From Diaphorobacter nitroreducens (lineage in GTDB: Bacteria > Pseudomonadota > Gammaproteobacteria > Burkholderiales > Burkholderiaceae_C), in assembly GCA_003755025.1 (NCBI GenBank), contig RJVL01000002.1, forward strand, positions 496,001 through 560,000: a DNA stretch of 64,000 nucleotides, in the 5' to 3' direction. Under the pieces are notes generated by a model. The model saw only the letters and a list, made by a program, of their open reading frames with translations. It was not told the origin of the DNA and searched no databases. Below, in pieces: positions 11,271-19,604 of the stretch. A program made the position numbers and the translations under genes. Positions within the stretch are counted from its first letter, which is position 1; each line of letters opens with the position of its first letter.

Positions 11271-12086
11271 ATGCCCACGGTGCCTTCCTGCTTCGCAGAT
11301 TCCTCCCTCCCGACAGCCCCCGGCCCGGCGCACGGCTGGGCGCAAGTGCCGGCCCTGCTGCTCGCCGCCGGCCGCGGCGAGCGCATGCGACCGCTGACCG
11401 ACGCCTGTCCCAAACCATTGCTCGAAGTGCGCGGGCGGCCGCTGCTGGAGTGGCACCTGCGTGCGTTGGTCGAAGCGGGTGTCGAGCGCGCCGTGATCAA
11501 CACCGCGTGGCTGGGCGAGCAGATTGACCACCGGTTTTCAGATGTTTTTGCCGTCGAAGGCAAGCGGGAAAAGCGCGAGCAGCTATCAATTTCATACTCC
11601 CATGAAGGCCGGGATTTCGGTCGCGCGCTGGAGACGGCCGGCGGTATCGCACGCGCGCTGCCGCAGCTGGGGCCGGTGTTCTGGCTGGCGGCGGGCGATG
11701 TGTTCGCGCCCGACTTCACCTTCGAGGCGCAGGCCGTGCAGCGGTTCGTGGCCGGCGATGCCCTGGCCCATCTGTGGCTCGTGCCCAACCCGCCGCACCA
11801 CCCGCGCGGCGACTTCGGCCTGTCGCCCGAGGGGTTGGCGCTGAATCTGCCGGCGCAGGACCCGCGGCCGCGCTACACCTACAGCACCATCGCCCTGCTG
11901 CGCGCCGAGCTGTTCACCGCGCCCTGGTGCGACATCGCACCCGGCAACCCCGAGGGCGTGGCCGCGCCGCTGGCGCCGCTGCTGCGCCGCGCCATGGATG
12001 CGGGGCGGGTGACGGCGACGCTCCATACCGGGCGCTGGACCGATGTGGGTACGCCCGAGCGGCTGGCCGAGCTGAACGCCGGCTGA
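11271..12086 (+). CDS. murU: nucleotidyltransferase, MurU-like (N-acetylmuramate-1-phosphate uridylyltransferase family)
   Basis: A 271-aa sugar-phosphate nucleotidyltransferase. It has the signature LLLAAGRGERMRPLTDACPKPLLEV, NTAWLGEQIDHRF, ALETAGGI and GRWTDVGTPERLAEL, in the order seen in Pseudomonas MurU, which makes UDP-MurNAc in the cell-wall recycling bypass. An N-terminal ~22-residue extension precedes the conserved core. Between the conserved HRF and YSHEG segments there is an extra EGKREKREQL stretch encoded by a copy of the dispersed repeat (11545-11592). The kinase AmgK, usually adjacent to MurU, is not next to it here, so the exact sugar substrate is inferred. Confidence 0.78.
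   Translation: MPTVPSCFADSSLPTAPGPAHGWAQVPALLLAAGRGERMRPLTDACPKPLLEVRGRPLLEWHLRALVEAGVERAVINTAWLGEQIDHRFSDVFAVEGKREKREQLSISYSHEGRDFGRALETAGGIARALPQLGPVFWLAAGDVFAPDFTFEAQAVQRFVAGDALAHLWLVPNPPHHPRGDFGLSPEGLALNLPAQDPRPRYTYSTIALLRAELFTAPWCDIAPGNPEGVAAPLAPLLRRAMDAGRVTATLHTGRWTDVGTPERLAELNAG
11545..11592. repeat. dispersed palindromic repeat inside murU (copy 6)
   Basis: Reverse orientation: CAAGCGGGAAAAGCGCGAGC then AGCTATCAATTT. It is read in frame by the gene and encodes a charged insertion at a loop position of the nucleotidyltransferase fold. Confidence 0.7.
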
Positions 12087-12109
12087 GGCAGCGTCCGTCG
12101 CCCAGCCGT

Positions 12110-12949
12110 TCAGGCGCCTGGCGCGGATGCGGGGGCCGAGGCGGCGCCCGACGCGGGATCGGAGGGGTCTGATGCCGGCTCGGCGGGCGGCGGCGGAGGC
12201 AGCAACTCGGGCGCGGGCGCCAGCGCGGCGGCCGATGCGGGATGGGCGGGCTGCACATCGATGGCCGGGCCGTTCTCGCAGTTGCGGAACTGCCACTGGC
12301 TGGGCAGGAAGCGGGCCTGCGGCCCGTCGGGTGCGGGCTTGCCCACCTCGGCCTGCACGTCGTAGGGGATGTGCGGCACCTGGAACAGGGCGATTTGGCC
12401 CTGGCGGCACAGCAGCGCGGGTACCACCTTGTTCAGCTCCCATTCCTTGGTGTCGGTGTTGTAGCGGTACAGCGGGCCAATACGCTGGTCCTGGGCCAGT
12501 TCTACGCGCATCGGCAGCACCTGCATCGCCTGGGCCCATACGCCAGCCACGAGCACGGGCTGCGAAAAGCGCACCGCCTCCAGGCCGCGCAGGGACACGG
12601 GCTGCACCGGCGCGCCGTTGTCGAAGGGATCCAACCGGTTGATCAGGCTGCCCGCGGGAATCACCAGTTCGCCGTACTGCACGTCGTGCGGCAGCACGAA
12701 GCGTTCGCGGTGGGTGCGATGCACGGCGCTGTCCTGGCGCGTCTGCTGCGCGCGTCCCGACAGGTACAGGCGCAGGCCCAGCCAGGCATCGCACACCACG
12801 GCCAGGGCGCACAGGGCGACCAGCACGCGCCGGTCCAGCCGCGGCTTGTTGGGAACATCGATATACCGCGCATAGAACGCGTAGGAAAGCAGGGCCACGG
12901 TCAGCACCAGGCCCAGCAGGGGGATGAGGGTGGTCAGCAGGAAGGACAT
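12110..12949 (-). CDS. two-TM membrane protein with Pro/Ala-rich tail, unknown function
   Basis: A 279-aa protein. Two N-terminal hydrophobic helices (about residues 4-26, TTLIPLLGLVLTVALLSYAF, and 41-60, VLVALCALAVVCDAWLGL) are followed by a soluble, probably periplasmic domain of about 180 residues containing HDVQYGELVIPAGSLINRLDPFD. It ends in a Pro/Ala/Ser-rich tail (LPPPPPAEPASDPSDP) that is probably disordered. I recognise no family. It is convergent with murU and divergent from pepP, with the start codons about 67 bp apart. Coding character is clear. Confidence 0.75.
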   Translation of the reverse strand: MSFLLTTLIPLLGLVLTVALLSYAFYARYIDVPNKPRLDRRVLVALCALAVVCDAWLGLRLYLSGRAQQTRQDSAVHRTHRERFVLPHDVQYGELVIPAGSLINRLDPFDNGAPVQPVSLRGLEAVRFSQPVLVAGVWAQAMQVLPMRVELAQDQRIGPLYRYNTDTKEWELNKVVPALLCRQGQIALFQVPHIPYDVQAEVGKPAPDGPQARFLPSQWQFRNCENGPAIDVQPAHPASAAALAPAPELLPPPPPAEPASDPSDPASGAASAPASAPGA

Positions 12950-13015
12950 GCGGCGAGTCTGCCACGGCGCCTGGGTGCCGCCGCGCGCGCCGGCCGTTGG
13001 GCCCACAATGGCAGC

Positions 13016-14407
13016 ATGACCACGCCCAGCTCCCTCTACGCGCAGCGTCGCGCCCGCCTTGCCGCCCAGTTGGGCGCGGGCGGCATCGCCATCGTGCCCA
13101 CCGCCCCGCTGCAGCAGCGCAACCGCGACAGCGAGTTTCTCTACCGCCACGACAGCTACTTCTACTACCTCACGGGCTTTGCCGAGCCGGGCGCGTGGCT
13201 GGTGCTGACCGCGGAAGGCCACAGCACGCTGTTTTGCCAGCCCAAGGACCTGGAACGCGAGATCTGGGATGGCTACCGCCTGGGGCCCGAGGCGGCCCTG
13301 GCCACCCTGGGCGTGGACGCCGCGCACTCGGTGGCCGATATCGACGCGCGCCTGCCGCGCCTGCTGGAAAACCGCGACAGCGTCTGGTTCCCCTTCGCCA
13401 CCCACCCAGGGCTGGCTGCGCGTGTGGAAGGCTGGCTGAACCAGGTGCGCGCACGCGTGCGGTACGGCGCGCTGTGCCCCGCGCAGCAAGGCGACCTGTG
13501 CACGCTGCTCGACGAGATGCGCCTGATCAAGGACGCGCATGAGCAGGACCTGATGCGCCGCGCCGCCGCCATCAGCGCCCGCGCCCATGTGCGCGCCATG
13601 CAAAGAAGCGCCCGCATGCTGCGCGCCGGCCAGGACGTGCGCGAATACCACCTGGATGCGGAGCTGCTGCACGCTTTCCGCGAAGAGGGCTCGCAGTGCC
13701 CGGCGTATGGCTCCATCGTGGCTGCGGGGGCCAACGCCTGCGTGCTGCACTACCGCGCCGATGCCGCGCCGGTGCGCGCGGGCGAGCTGGTGCTGATCGA
13801 CGCGGGCTGCGAACTGGACGGCTACGCCTCGGACATCACGCGCACCTTTCCGGCCGATGGCCGTTTCACCGGCCCGCAGCGCGCGCTGTACGACCTGGTG
13901 CTGGAGAGCCAGAAGGCGGCCATCGCCGCCACGCGTGCGGGCAACCGCTTCAACGACCCGCACGACGCCACGGTGGCCGTGCTGGCGCAGGGCATGCTGG
14001 ACTTGGGCCTGCTGGACGCCAACAAGGTCGGCAGCGTGCAGGACGTGATCGCGAGCCGTGCGTACTTCCAGTTCTACATGCACCGCACCGGCCACTGGCT
14101 GGGCATGGATGTGCATGACTGCGGCAGCTACGTCGAGCCCTCAGAAGTGGGCCAGGTGAGCGAGCGGCGCGACCCGCTGTCGGGCGAGTTGATCCAGAAC
14201 CGCCCCAGCCGCATCCTGCGCCCAGGCATGGTGCTGACCATCGAGCCCGGCTTGTACGTGCGCCCGGCGCCGGGCGTGCCCGAGGCCTTCCACCACATCG
14301 GCATCCGCATCGAGGACGACGCCATCGTCACCGAGACCGGCTGCGAACTGATCACCCGCGGGGTGCCCGTGGAGGGCGACGAGATCGAGGCGCTGATGCG
14401 CGGCTGA
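13016..14407 (+). CDS. pepP: Xaa-Pro aminopeptidase (aminopeptidase P)
   Basis: A 463-aa M24B peptidase that removes N-terminal residues preceding proline in the cytosol. The N-terminal AMP_N domain contains NRDSEFLYRHDSYFYYLTGF. The C-terminal pita-bread domain carries the di-metal ligands: Asp in LIDAGCELD, Asp in DITRTF, His in RTGHWLGMDVHD, Glu in LTIEPGLY and Glu in IRIEDDAI. The ATG at 13016 matches the usual start MTTPSSLYAQRRARL. In relatives ubiquinone-biosynthesis genes often follow; here pyk does. Confidence 0.95.
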   Translation: MTTPSSLYAQRRARLAAQLGAGGIAIVPTAPLQQRNRDSEFLYRHDSYFYYLTGFAEPGAWLVLTAEGHSTLFCQPKDLEREIWDGYRLGPEAALATLGVDAAHSVADIDARLPRLLENRDSVWFPFATHPGLAARVEGWLNQVRARVRYGALCPAQQGDLCTLLDEMRLIKDAHEQDLMRRAAAISARAHVRAMQRSARMLRAGQDVREYHLDAELLHAFREEGSQCPAYGSIVAAGANACVLHYRADAAPVRAGELVLIDAGCELDGYASDITRTFPADGRFTGPQRALYDLVLESQKAAIAATRAGNRFNDPHDATVAVLAQGMLDLGLLDANKVGSVQDVIASRAYFQFYMHRTGHWLGMDVHDCGSYVEPSEVGQVSERRDPLSGELIQNRPSRILRPGMVLTIEPGLYVRPAPGVPEAFHHIGIRIEDDAIVTETGCELITRGVPVEGDEIEALMRG

Positions 14408-14489
14408 GCGGGTGTTTTCAGGAACCGCGATGTAACTGATTTTGTGCAAAAATCGAAACTCGATTACATCCACGGAAAAGAGACACCCC

Positions 14490-15926
14490 ATGCAGATCCG
14501 CCGCGCCACCAAGATCGTTGCCACCCTGGGCCCCGCCTCCAGCGACCCGCAACTGCTGGAGCAGATGATCGCGGCGGGCGTGAACGTGGTGCGCCTGAAC
14601 TTCAGCCACGGCAAGGCGCAGGACCATGTGGAGCGCGCCGCCATGGTGCGCGAGGCCGCCCAGCGCGCCGGGCGCGAGGTCGCCATCATGGCCGACCTGC
14701 AGGGGCCGAAGATTCGCGTGGGCAAGTTTGCCGAAGGGCGGGTGATGCTGGAGCCGGGCCTGCCTTTCGTGCTGGACGCGTCGCGCAGCGAGCCCGGCGA
14801 CCTGCAGGGCGTGGGCCTGGACTACAAGGAACTTCCCCGTGACGTGAAGCCCGGCGACGTGCTGCTGCTGAACGACGGCCTCATCGTGCTGCAGGTGGAT
14901 GCCGTGCGCGGCGAGGCCGTGTACACCACCGTGAAGATCGGCGGCGAGCTGTCCAACAACAAGGGCATCAACAAGCAGGGGGGAGGCCTCACGGCGCCCG
15001 CCCTCACGGCCAAGGACATGGAGGACATCAAGACCGCCATGAGCTTCCAGGCCGACTATGTGGCCGTGAGCTTCCCCAAGAACGCCACCGACATGGAGAT
15101 GGCGCGCCAGTTGTGCAACGTGGCCGCGGCCGAGTTCCGCCACAAGCCCGGCCTGATTGCGAAGATCGAGCGTGCAGAGGCCGTGCCGCTGCTGGAGGAG
15201 ATCCTGCGCGTGTCCGACGGCATCATGGTGGCGCGCGGCGACCTGGCCGTGGAGGTGGGCAACGCCGCGGTGCCCGCGCTGCAGAAAAAGATGATCCGCA
15301 TGGCGCGCGACATGGACAAGGTGGTGATCACCGCGACCCAGATGATGGAGAGCATGATCGCCAACCCCGTGCCCACGCGCGCCGAAGTGAGCGACGTGGC
15401 CAACGCCGTGCTGGACGGCACCGACGCCGTGATGCTCAGCGCCGAGACGGCGGCCGGCAAGTACCCGCTGGACACGGTGCGGGAGATGGCCACCATCTGC
15501 GCCGCCGCGGAAGCGGCCGAAGACCTGGAGCGCGACTCCGACTTCATCGGCCAGACCCTGGGCCGCATCGACCAGTCCATCGCCATGGGCGCGCTGTTCA
15601 CGGCGCACCACCTGGGTGCCAAGGCCATCGTGGCGATGACCGACAGCGGCTCCACGGCACTGTGGATGAGCCGCCACCGCATCCACATTCCCATCTATGC
15701 ATTGACGCCGAAGGTGGCCACGCAGCGGCGCATGGCCATGTTCCGCAACGTGCGCCCGTTGCTCATGGACACCAGCGCCGACCGCGACACTGCACTGGAC
15801 CAGGCCGAGAGCCACCTGAAGATGCGCAACATCGTGCAGCAGGGCGACCTGTACGTGATCACCTGCGGCGAGCCCATGGGTGCACCCGGCGGCACGAACA
15901 TGCTCAAGATCTGCCGCGCACGATGA
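14490..15926 (+). CDS. pyk: pyruvate kinase
   Basis: A 478-aa pyruvate kinase (PEP + ADP to pyruvate + ATP). It opens with RRATKIVATLGPASSD. The N-terminal region contains NVVRLNFSHG and the ADLQGPKIRVG segment. The catalytic Lys/Mg motif appears as GLIAKIERAEAV, followed by GIMVARGDLAVEVG and the substrate loop TATQMMESMI. The C-terminal regulatory domain is present. It has its own promoter region after pepP (83 bp gap) and is followed by fba. Confidence 0.97.
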   Translation: MQIRRATKIVATLGPASSDPQLLEQMIAAGVNVVRLNFSHGKAQDHVERAAMVREAAQRAGREVAIMADLQGPKIRVGKFAEGRVMLEPGLPFVLDASRSEPGDLQGVGLDYKELPRDVKPGDVLLLNDGLIVLQVDAVRGEAVYTTVKIGGELSNNKGINKQGGGLTAPALTAKDMEDIKTAMSFQADYVAVSFPKNATDMEMARQLCNVAAAEFRHKPGLIAKIERAEAVPLLEEILRVSDGIMVARGDLAVEVGNAAVPALQKKMIRMARDMDKVVITATQMMESMIANPVPTRAEVSDVANAVLDGTDAVMLSAETAAGKYPLDTVREMATICAAAEAAEDLERDSDFIGQTLGRIDQSIAMGALFTAHHLGAKAIVAMTDSGSTALWMSRHRIHIPIYALTPKVATQRRMAMFRNVRPLLMDTSADRDTALDQAESHLKMRNIVQQGDLYVITCGEPMGAPGGTNMLKICRAR

Positions 15927-16079
15927 AAGCGCGGTAGCGCATCCTTTCACCCCGTGAACGCAGACGGGGCGATGGGGGGTATTGGGGGCATGGGTCCAGG
16001 AAGCGGTAGGGCGGCTAAAATTACGGGTTACCAAGCGGTTACCGCCGCTCATCCATCAACCCTCGAACGGATCCACCCC

Positions 16080-17144
16080 ATGCCTCTCGTCTCGATGCGC
16101 GAACTGCTCGACCATGCCGCCGACCACGGCTATGGCATTCCCGCCTTCAACGTCAACAACCTGGAGCAGGTGCAGGCCGTGATGGCCGCTGCCGACGAGG
16201 TGGGCGCGCCGGTGATCCTGCAAGCCAGCGCCGGCGCCCGCAAGTACGCCGGCGAGAGCTTTATCAAGCACCTGATCGCCGCCGCTGCCGAGGCGTATCC
16301 GCACATCCCCCTGGTCATGCACCAGGACCACGGCACCAGCCCCGCCATCTGCAAGGGCGCGCTGGAGCTGGGCTTCGGCTCGGTGATGATGGACGGCTCG
16401 CTGCGCGAAGACGGCAAGACCCCCGCAGACTTCGACTACAACGTGCGCGTCACCCAGGAAGTGGTGGCCATGGCGCACAAGATCGGCGCTACCGTCGAAG
16501 GCGAACTGGGCTGCCTGGGCAGCCTGGAGACCGGCGAGGCGGGTGAGGAAGACGGCGTCGGCGCGGCTGGCAAGCTCAGCCACGCCCAGCTGCTCACGGA
16601 CCCCGAGGAGGCTGCGCAGTTCGTCAAGGCCACGCAACTGGACGCCCTGGCGATCGCCATCGGTACCAGCCATGGGGCCTACAAGTTCTCCCGCCCGCCC
16701 ACGGGCGATGTGCTGTCGATCCAGCGCGTCAAGGAAATCCACGCGCGCATTCCCAACACCCACCTGGTGATGCATGGCTCGTCCAGCGTGCCGCAGGATC
16801 TGCTGGCCCTCATCAACCAGTTTGGCGGCAAGATGAAGGAAACCTACGGCGTGCCTGTGGCCGAGATCCAGGAAGCCATCAAGCACGGCGTGCGCAAGAT
16901 CAACATCGACACCGATATCCGCTTGGCCATGACCGGGGCGGTGCGCAAGTTCCAGGCCGAGAACCCGGACAAGTTCGACATGCGCGAGTGGATGAAGCCC
17001 GCGCGCGAAGCCGCCAAGGCCATCTGCAAGCAACGTTACCTGGAGTTTGGCTGCGAGGGCCAGGGCGCGAAGGTGAAGGGCTATCCCCTCGGCGAAATGG
17101 CTGCCAAATACGCCAGCGGCGCGCTGCAGCAGGTCGTGAACTGA
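16080..17144 (+). CDS. fba: class II fructose-bisphosphate aldolase (Calvin-cycle subtype)
   Basis: A 354-aa zinc-dependent aldolase. Metal/active-site motifs include [32 protein letters not shown] (the long insert typical of the CbbA/Fba subclass), [11 protein letters not shown] and [14 protein letters not shown]. It cleaves or forms fructose-1,6-bisphosphate in glycolysis and gluconeogenesis. A promoter-like TAAAAT lies upstream at about 16016. In many Burkholderiales fba is followed by purC-purE-purK; here it is followed by a terminator and pntAA. Confidence 0.97.
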   Translation: MPLVSMRELLDHAADHGYGIPAFNVNNLEQVQAVMAAADEVGAPVILQASAGARKYAGESFIKHLIAAAAEAYPHIPLVMHQDHGTSPAICKGALELGFGSVMMDGSLREDGKTPADFDYNVRVTQEVVAMAHKIGATVEGELGCLGSLETGEAGEEDGVGAAGKLSHAQLLTDPEEAAQFVKATQLDALAIAIGTSHGAYKFSRPPTGDVLSIQRVKEIHARIPNTHLVMHGSSSVPQDLLALINQFGGKMKETYGVPVAEIQEAIKHGVRKINIDTDIRLAMTGAVRKFQAENPDKFDMREWMKPAREAAKAICKQRYLEFGCEGQGAKVKGYPLGEMAAKYASGALQQVVN

Positions 17145-17189
17145 CGCAATGAGGCGCGTGGCGGAGCCGTCTGCCGCCCACGCTTTCCC

Positions 17190-17225
17190 AAGCCCGGCGC
17201 CCCATGGCCGCCGGGCTTTTTCTTT
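17190..17225 (+). terminator. intrinsic terminator of fba
   Basis: A 9-bp stem AGCCCGGCG / CGCCGGGCT (17191-17199, 17209-17217) followed by TTTTCTTT, 46 bp after the fba stop codon. Confidence 0.9.
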
Positions 17226-17355
17226 GGCCTCGCTCCGTGCCATGTCGCGCGTGCGTCGAAGGTGTGAAATTCTTCATGTAAGCTCGCGGTAAGTAGAAAT
17301 ACGCAATGCTGCGTGGACCAACGCCGTAGGGCGCTCGCGTGCAGGAGGAGATGAC

Positions 17356-18471
17356 ATGCTGATAGGTGTGCCCGCCGAAACCTTGGCAGGCGAGACGCGG
17401 GTGGCCGCCACGCCAGAAACCGTCAAGAAACTCGTGGCCCAAGGCCACACGGTGCGGGTGCAGTCAGGCGCCGGCGTCTGCGCCAGCGTCACCGATGCCG
17501 GCTTTGCCGCCGTGGGAGCCGAGATCACCGACGCGGCCGGCGCCTGGGGCTGCGACCTGGTGCTCAAGGTGCGCGCGCCGCAAGAGTCCGAAGCCGGCCT
17601 GCTGCGCCCGGGCAGTACCTTGGTCGGCATGCTGAATCCGTTCGACGCCGCAGGTCTGCACCGCCTGGCCGCTGCCGGCGTCACCGCCTATGCACTGGAA
17701 GCTGCGCCGCGCACCACACGCGCGCAGAGCATGGACGTACTCTCTTCGCAGGCCAACATCGCCGGCTACAAGGCCGTGGTGATGGCCGCTGATCGCTACC
17801 AGCGCTTCTTTCCCATGCTCATGACTGCGGCGGGCACCGTGAAGGCGGCTCGCGTGGTCATCCTGGGCGTGGGCGTGGCGGGCCTGCAGGCGATTGCCAC
17901 GGCCAAGCGCCTGGGCGCGGTGATCGAGGCCAGCGATGTGCGCCCCAGCGTCAAGGAGCAGGTGGAGTCGCTGGGCGCGAAGTTCATCGACGTGCCCTAC
18001 GAAACCGCCGAGGAGAAAGAAGCTGCCGAGGGCGTGGGCGGTTACGCCCGCCCCATGCCGCAAAGCTGGCTGGACCGCCAGAAGGCCGAGGTTGCCAAGC
18101 GTGTCGCGCAGGCCGACGTGGTCATCACCACGGCGCTGATCCCCGGCCGCGCCGCGCCGGTGCTGGTCACGCAGGAGATGGTGGAGTCCATGAAACCCGG
18201 CTCGGTCATCGTGGACCTGGCGGCCGCGCAGGGAGGCAACTGCCCGCTGACCCAGCCGGGTCAGACCGTCGTGCACCACGGCGTGACCCTGGTCGGCGAG
18301 ACCAACCTGCCCGCGCTCGTGGCGGCTGATGCCTCCGCGCTGTATGCGCGCAACGTGCTCGACTTTCTCAAACTCATCATCAACCCCGAAGGCGCCCTGC
18401 ATCTCAACCGCGATGACGACATCGTGGTGGCCTGCTTGGTGGCGCATGAGGGGGCCGTCACGCGTGCGTGA
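17356..18471 (+). CDS. pntAA: NAD(P) transhydrogenase subunit alpha part 1
   Basis: The 371-aa soluble NAD(H)-binding domain I of the proton-translocating transhydrogenase. It begins MLIGVPAETLAGETRVAATP and contains the RQD-loop region equivalent, the Rossmann motif VVILGVGVAGLQAI and IVDLAAAQGGNC. A strong SD (AGGAGGAG) stands 5 nt before ATG 17356; an overlapping ATG at 17351 is out of frame and closes at once. It acts with PntAB and PntB to exchange hydride between NADH and NADP+ at the inner membrane. It is separated from pntAB by a lipoprotein gene. Confidence 0.95.
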   Translation: MLIGVPAETLAGETRVAATPETVKKLVAQGHTVRVQSGAGVCASVTDAGFAAVGAEITDAAGAWGCDLVLKVRAPQESEAGLLRPGSTLVGMLNPFDAAGLHRLAAAGVTAYALEAAPRTTRAQSMDVLSSQANIAGYKAVVMAADRYQRFFPMLMTAAGTVKAARVVILGVGVAGLQAIATAKRLGAVIEASDVRPSVKEQVESLGAKFIDVPYETAEEKEAAEGVGGYARPMPQSWLDRQKAEVAKRVAQADVVITTALIPGRAAPVLVTQEMVESMKPGSVIVDLAAAQGGNCPLTQPGQTVVHHGVTLVGETNLPALVAADASALYARNVLDFLKLIINPEGALHLNRDDDIVVACLVAHEGAVTRA

Positions 18472-18504
18472 CCCTGTTCTGCCCGCAACCTTGGAGTGAC
18501 TTTC

Positions 18505-19215
18505 TTGCGTCTTCGTTGGAACCCCTTTGTCCCCGCCATCGCGGCCCTGCTGTCGCTCGTTGCATGCGCGCCAGCGCAGCCGGACCTCGTACGGGTGGGC
18601 CGTGCCGAACTGCAGTTGCCTGCGGGCACCTGGCAGCCTTTGGGCGGCGACGCCGAACAGTTTGACGTCCGCCCCGATGACACCGCGCACGATCTGCCCA
18701 TGCAGACCCGCGCAGTGGCCCTGCGCGGCCGGGCCAAGGAACCGCTGGCGGTTCTGGTGGTGCAGACCAATGCCAGCAACCACCCGCGCGACACCACGCT
18801 GTGGACCGCGGCCTGCCTGCCGCAAAAGGGCGTGCAGGTGGAAGACGCGGCGCGCGGCAGTCCGGTGCGCATCGACTGCCTGCGCTACAAGCGCAGCGCG
18901 GGCACCGACGGCTACCTGGCCAGCGCGCGTCCGGCGCTTGCCCAGTGGCTGACGCAGCAGCAGGCCGTGCCCGCCAACCCGTATTCCCACGTCTCGTACC
19001 GCTACTCCACCCCCGAAGGTGGCTATGTGTCCGTGGATGTGCTGGCCGATCGGCGGTTGCTGCGGCCTACCGTGCGCAACAACGAGGAGTTCCTGCGTGC
19101 AGGCCGTCCCGCGCAGGCGTGGATGGAGCAACTCGCCCAAGCGGCCCGCCAGAGCATCACCATGCTGGACGGCCGTTTCGTCGTGCCCCCGTTTCCCCAG
19201 GCCTTGCCCGAATAG
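18505..19215 (+). CDS. putative lipoprotein encoded inside the pnt operon
   Basis: About 236 aa. It has a hydrophobic leader with lipobox LSLVAC (Cys about 21), followed by CAPAQPDLVRVGRAELQLPAGTW and a mixed alpha/beta body without a recognised motif. I choose the TTG at 18505 because GGAG at 18493-18496 lies 8 nt upstream; the frame is open from a GTG at 18496 that overlaps that SD. The gene follows pntAA by 33 bp and precedes pntAB by 48 bp, so it is almost certainly cotranscribed with the transhydrogenase. I know of no lipoprotein component of that enzyme. Function unknown. Confidence 0.7.
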   Translation: MRLRWNPFVPAIAALLSLVACAPAQPDLVRVGRAELQLPAGTWQPLGGDAEQFDVRPDDTAHDLPMQTRAVALRGRAKEPLAVLVVQTNASNHPRDTTLWTAACLPQKGVQVEDAARGSPVRIDCLRYKRSAGTDGYLASARPALAQWLTQQQAVPANPYSHVSYRYSTPEGGYVSVDVLADRRLLRPTVRNNEEFLRAGRPAQAWMEQLAQAARQSITMLDGRFVVPPFPQALPE

Positions 19216-19263
19216 CTGTCAATTGGGGCCGTGTAAAGGTCCCCTTTCCGAAGGAGCGTCGAG

Positions 19264-19593
19264 ATGGAGTCGGTTTCGCCCACGCTGATCAACCTGATCA
19301 TCTTCGTGCTGGCCATCTACGTGGGCTACCACGTGGTCTGGAACGTCACCCCGGCGCTGCACACGCCCTTGATGGCGGTGACCAATGCCATCTCGGCCAT
19401 CGTCATCGTCGGGGCCATGCTGGCCGCCGCGCTCACCGAAACGCCACTGGGCAAGACCATGGGTGTGCTGGCCGTGGCGCTGGCGGCGGTGAACGTGTTC
19501 GGCGGCTTCCTGGTCACCCGGCGCATGCTGGAGATGTTCAAGAAGAAAGAGCGCAAGACGCCCGCCGAACAAGCGAAAGCAGCTACGAAATAA
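19264..19593 (+). CDS. pntAB: NAD(P) transhydrogenase subunit alpha part 2
   Basis: The 109-aa membrane part of the split alpha subunit. Three hydrophobic segments (LINLIIFVLAIYVGYHVVW, AISAIVIVGAMLAAAL, MGVLAVALAAVNVFGGFLV) and the family phrase TPLMAVTNAISAIV mark it as PntA2, part of the proton channel. It ends in a charged tail (MFKKKERKTPAEQ). An AAGGAG SD lies just upstream of ATG 19264, and it lies 11 bp before pntB. Confidence 0.95.
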   Translation: MESVSPTLINLIIFVLAIYVGYHVVWNVTPALHTPLMAVTNAISAIVIVGAMLAAALTETPLGKTMGVLAVALAAVNVFGGFLVTRRMLEMFKKKERKTPAEQAKAATK

Positions 19594-19604
19594 GGAGCGT
19601 TGGC

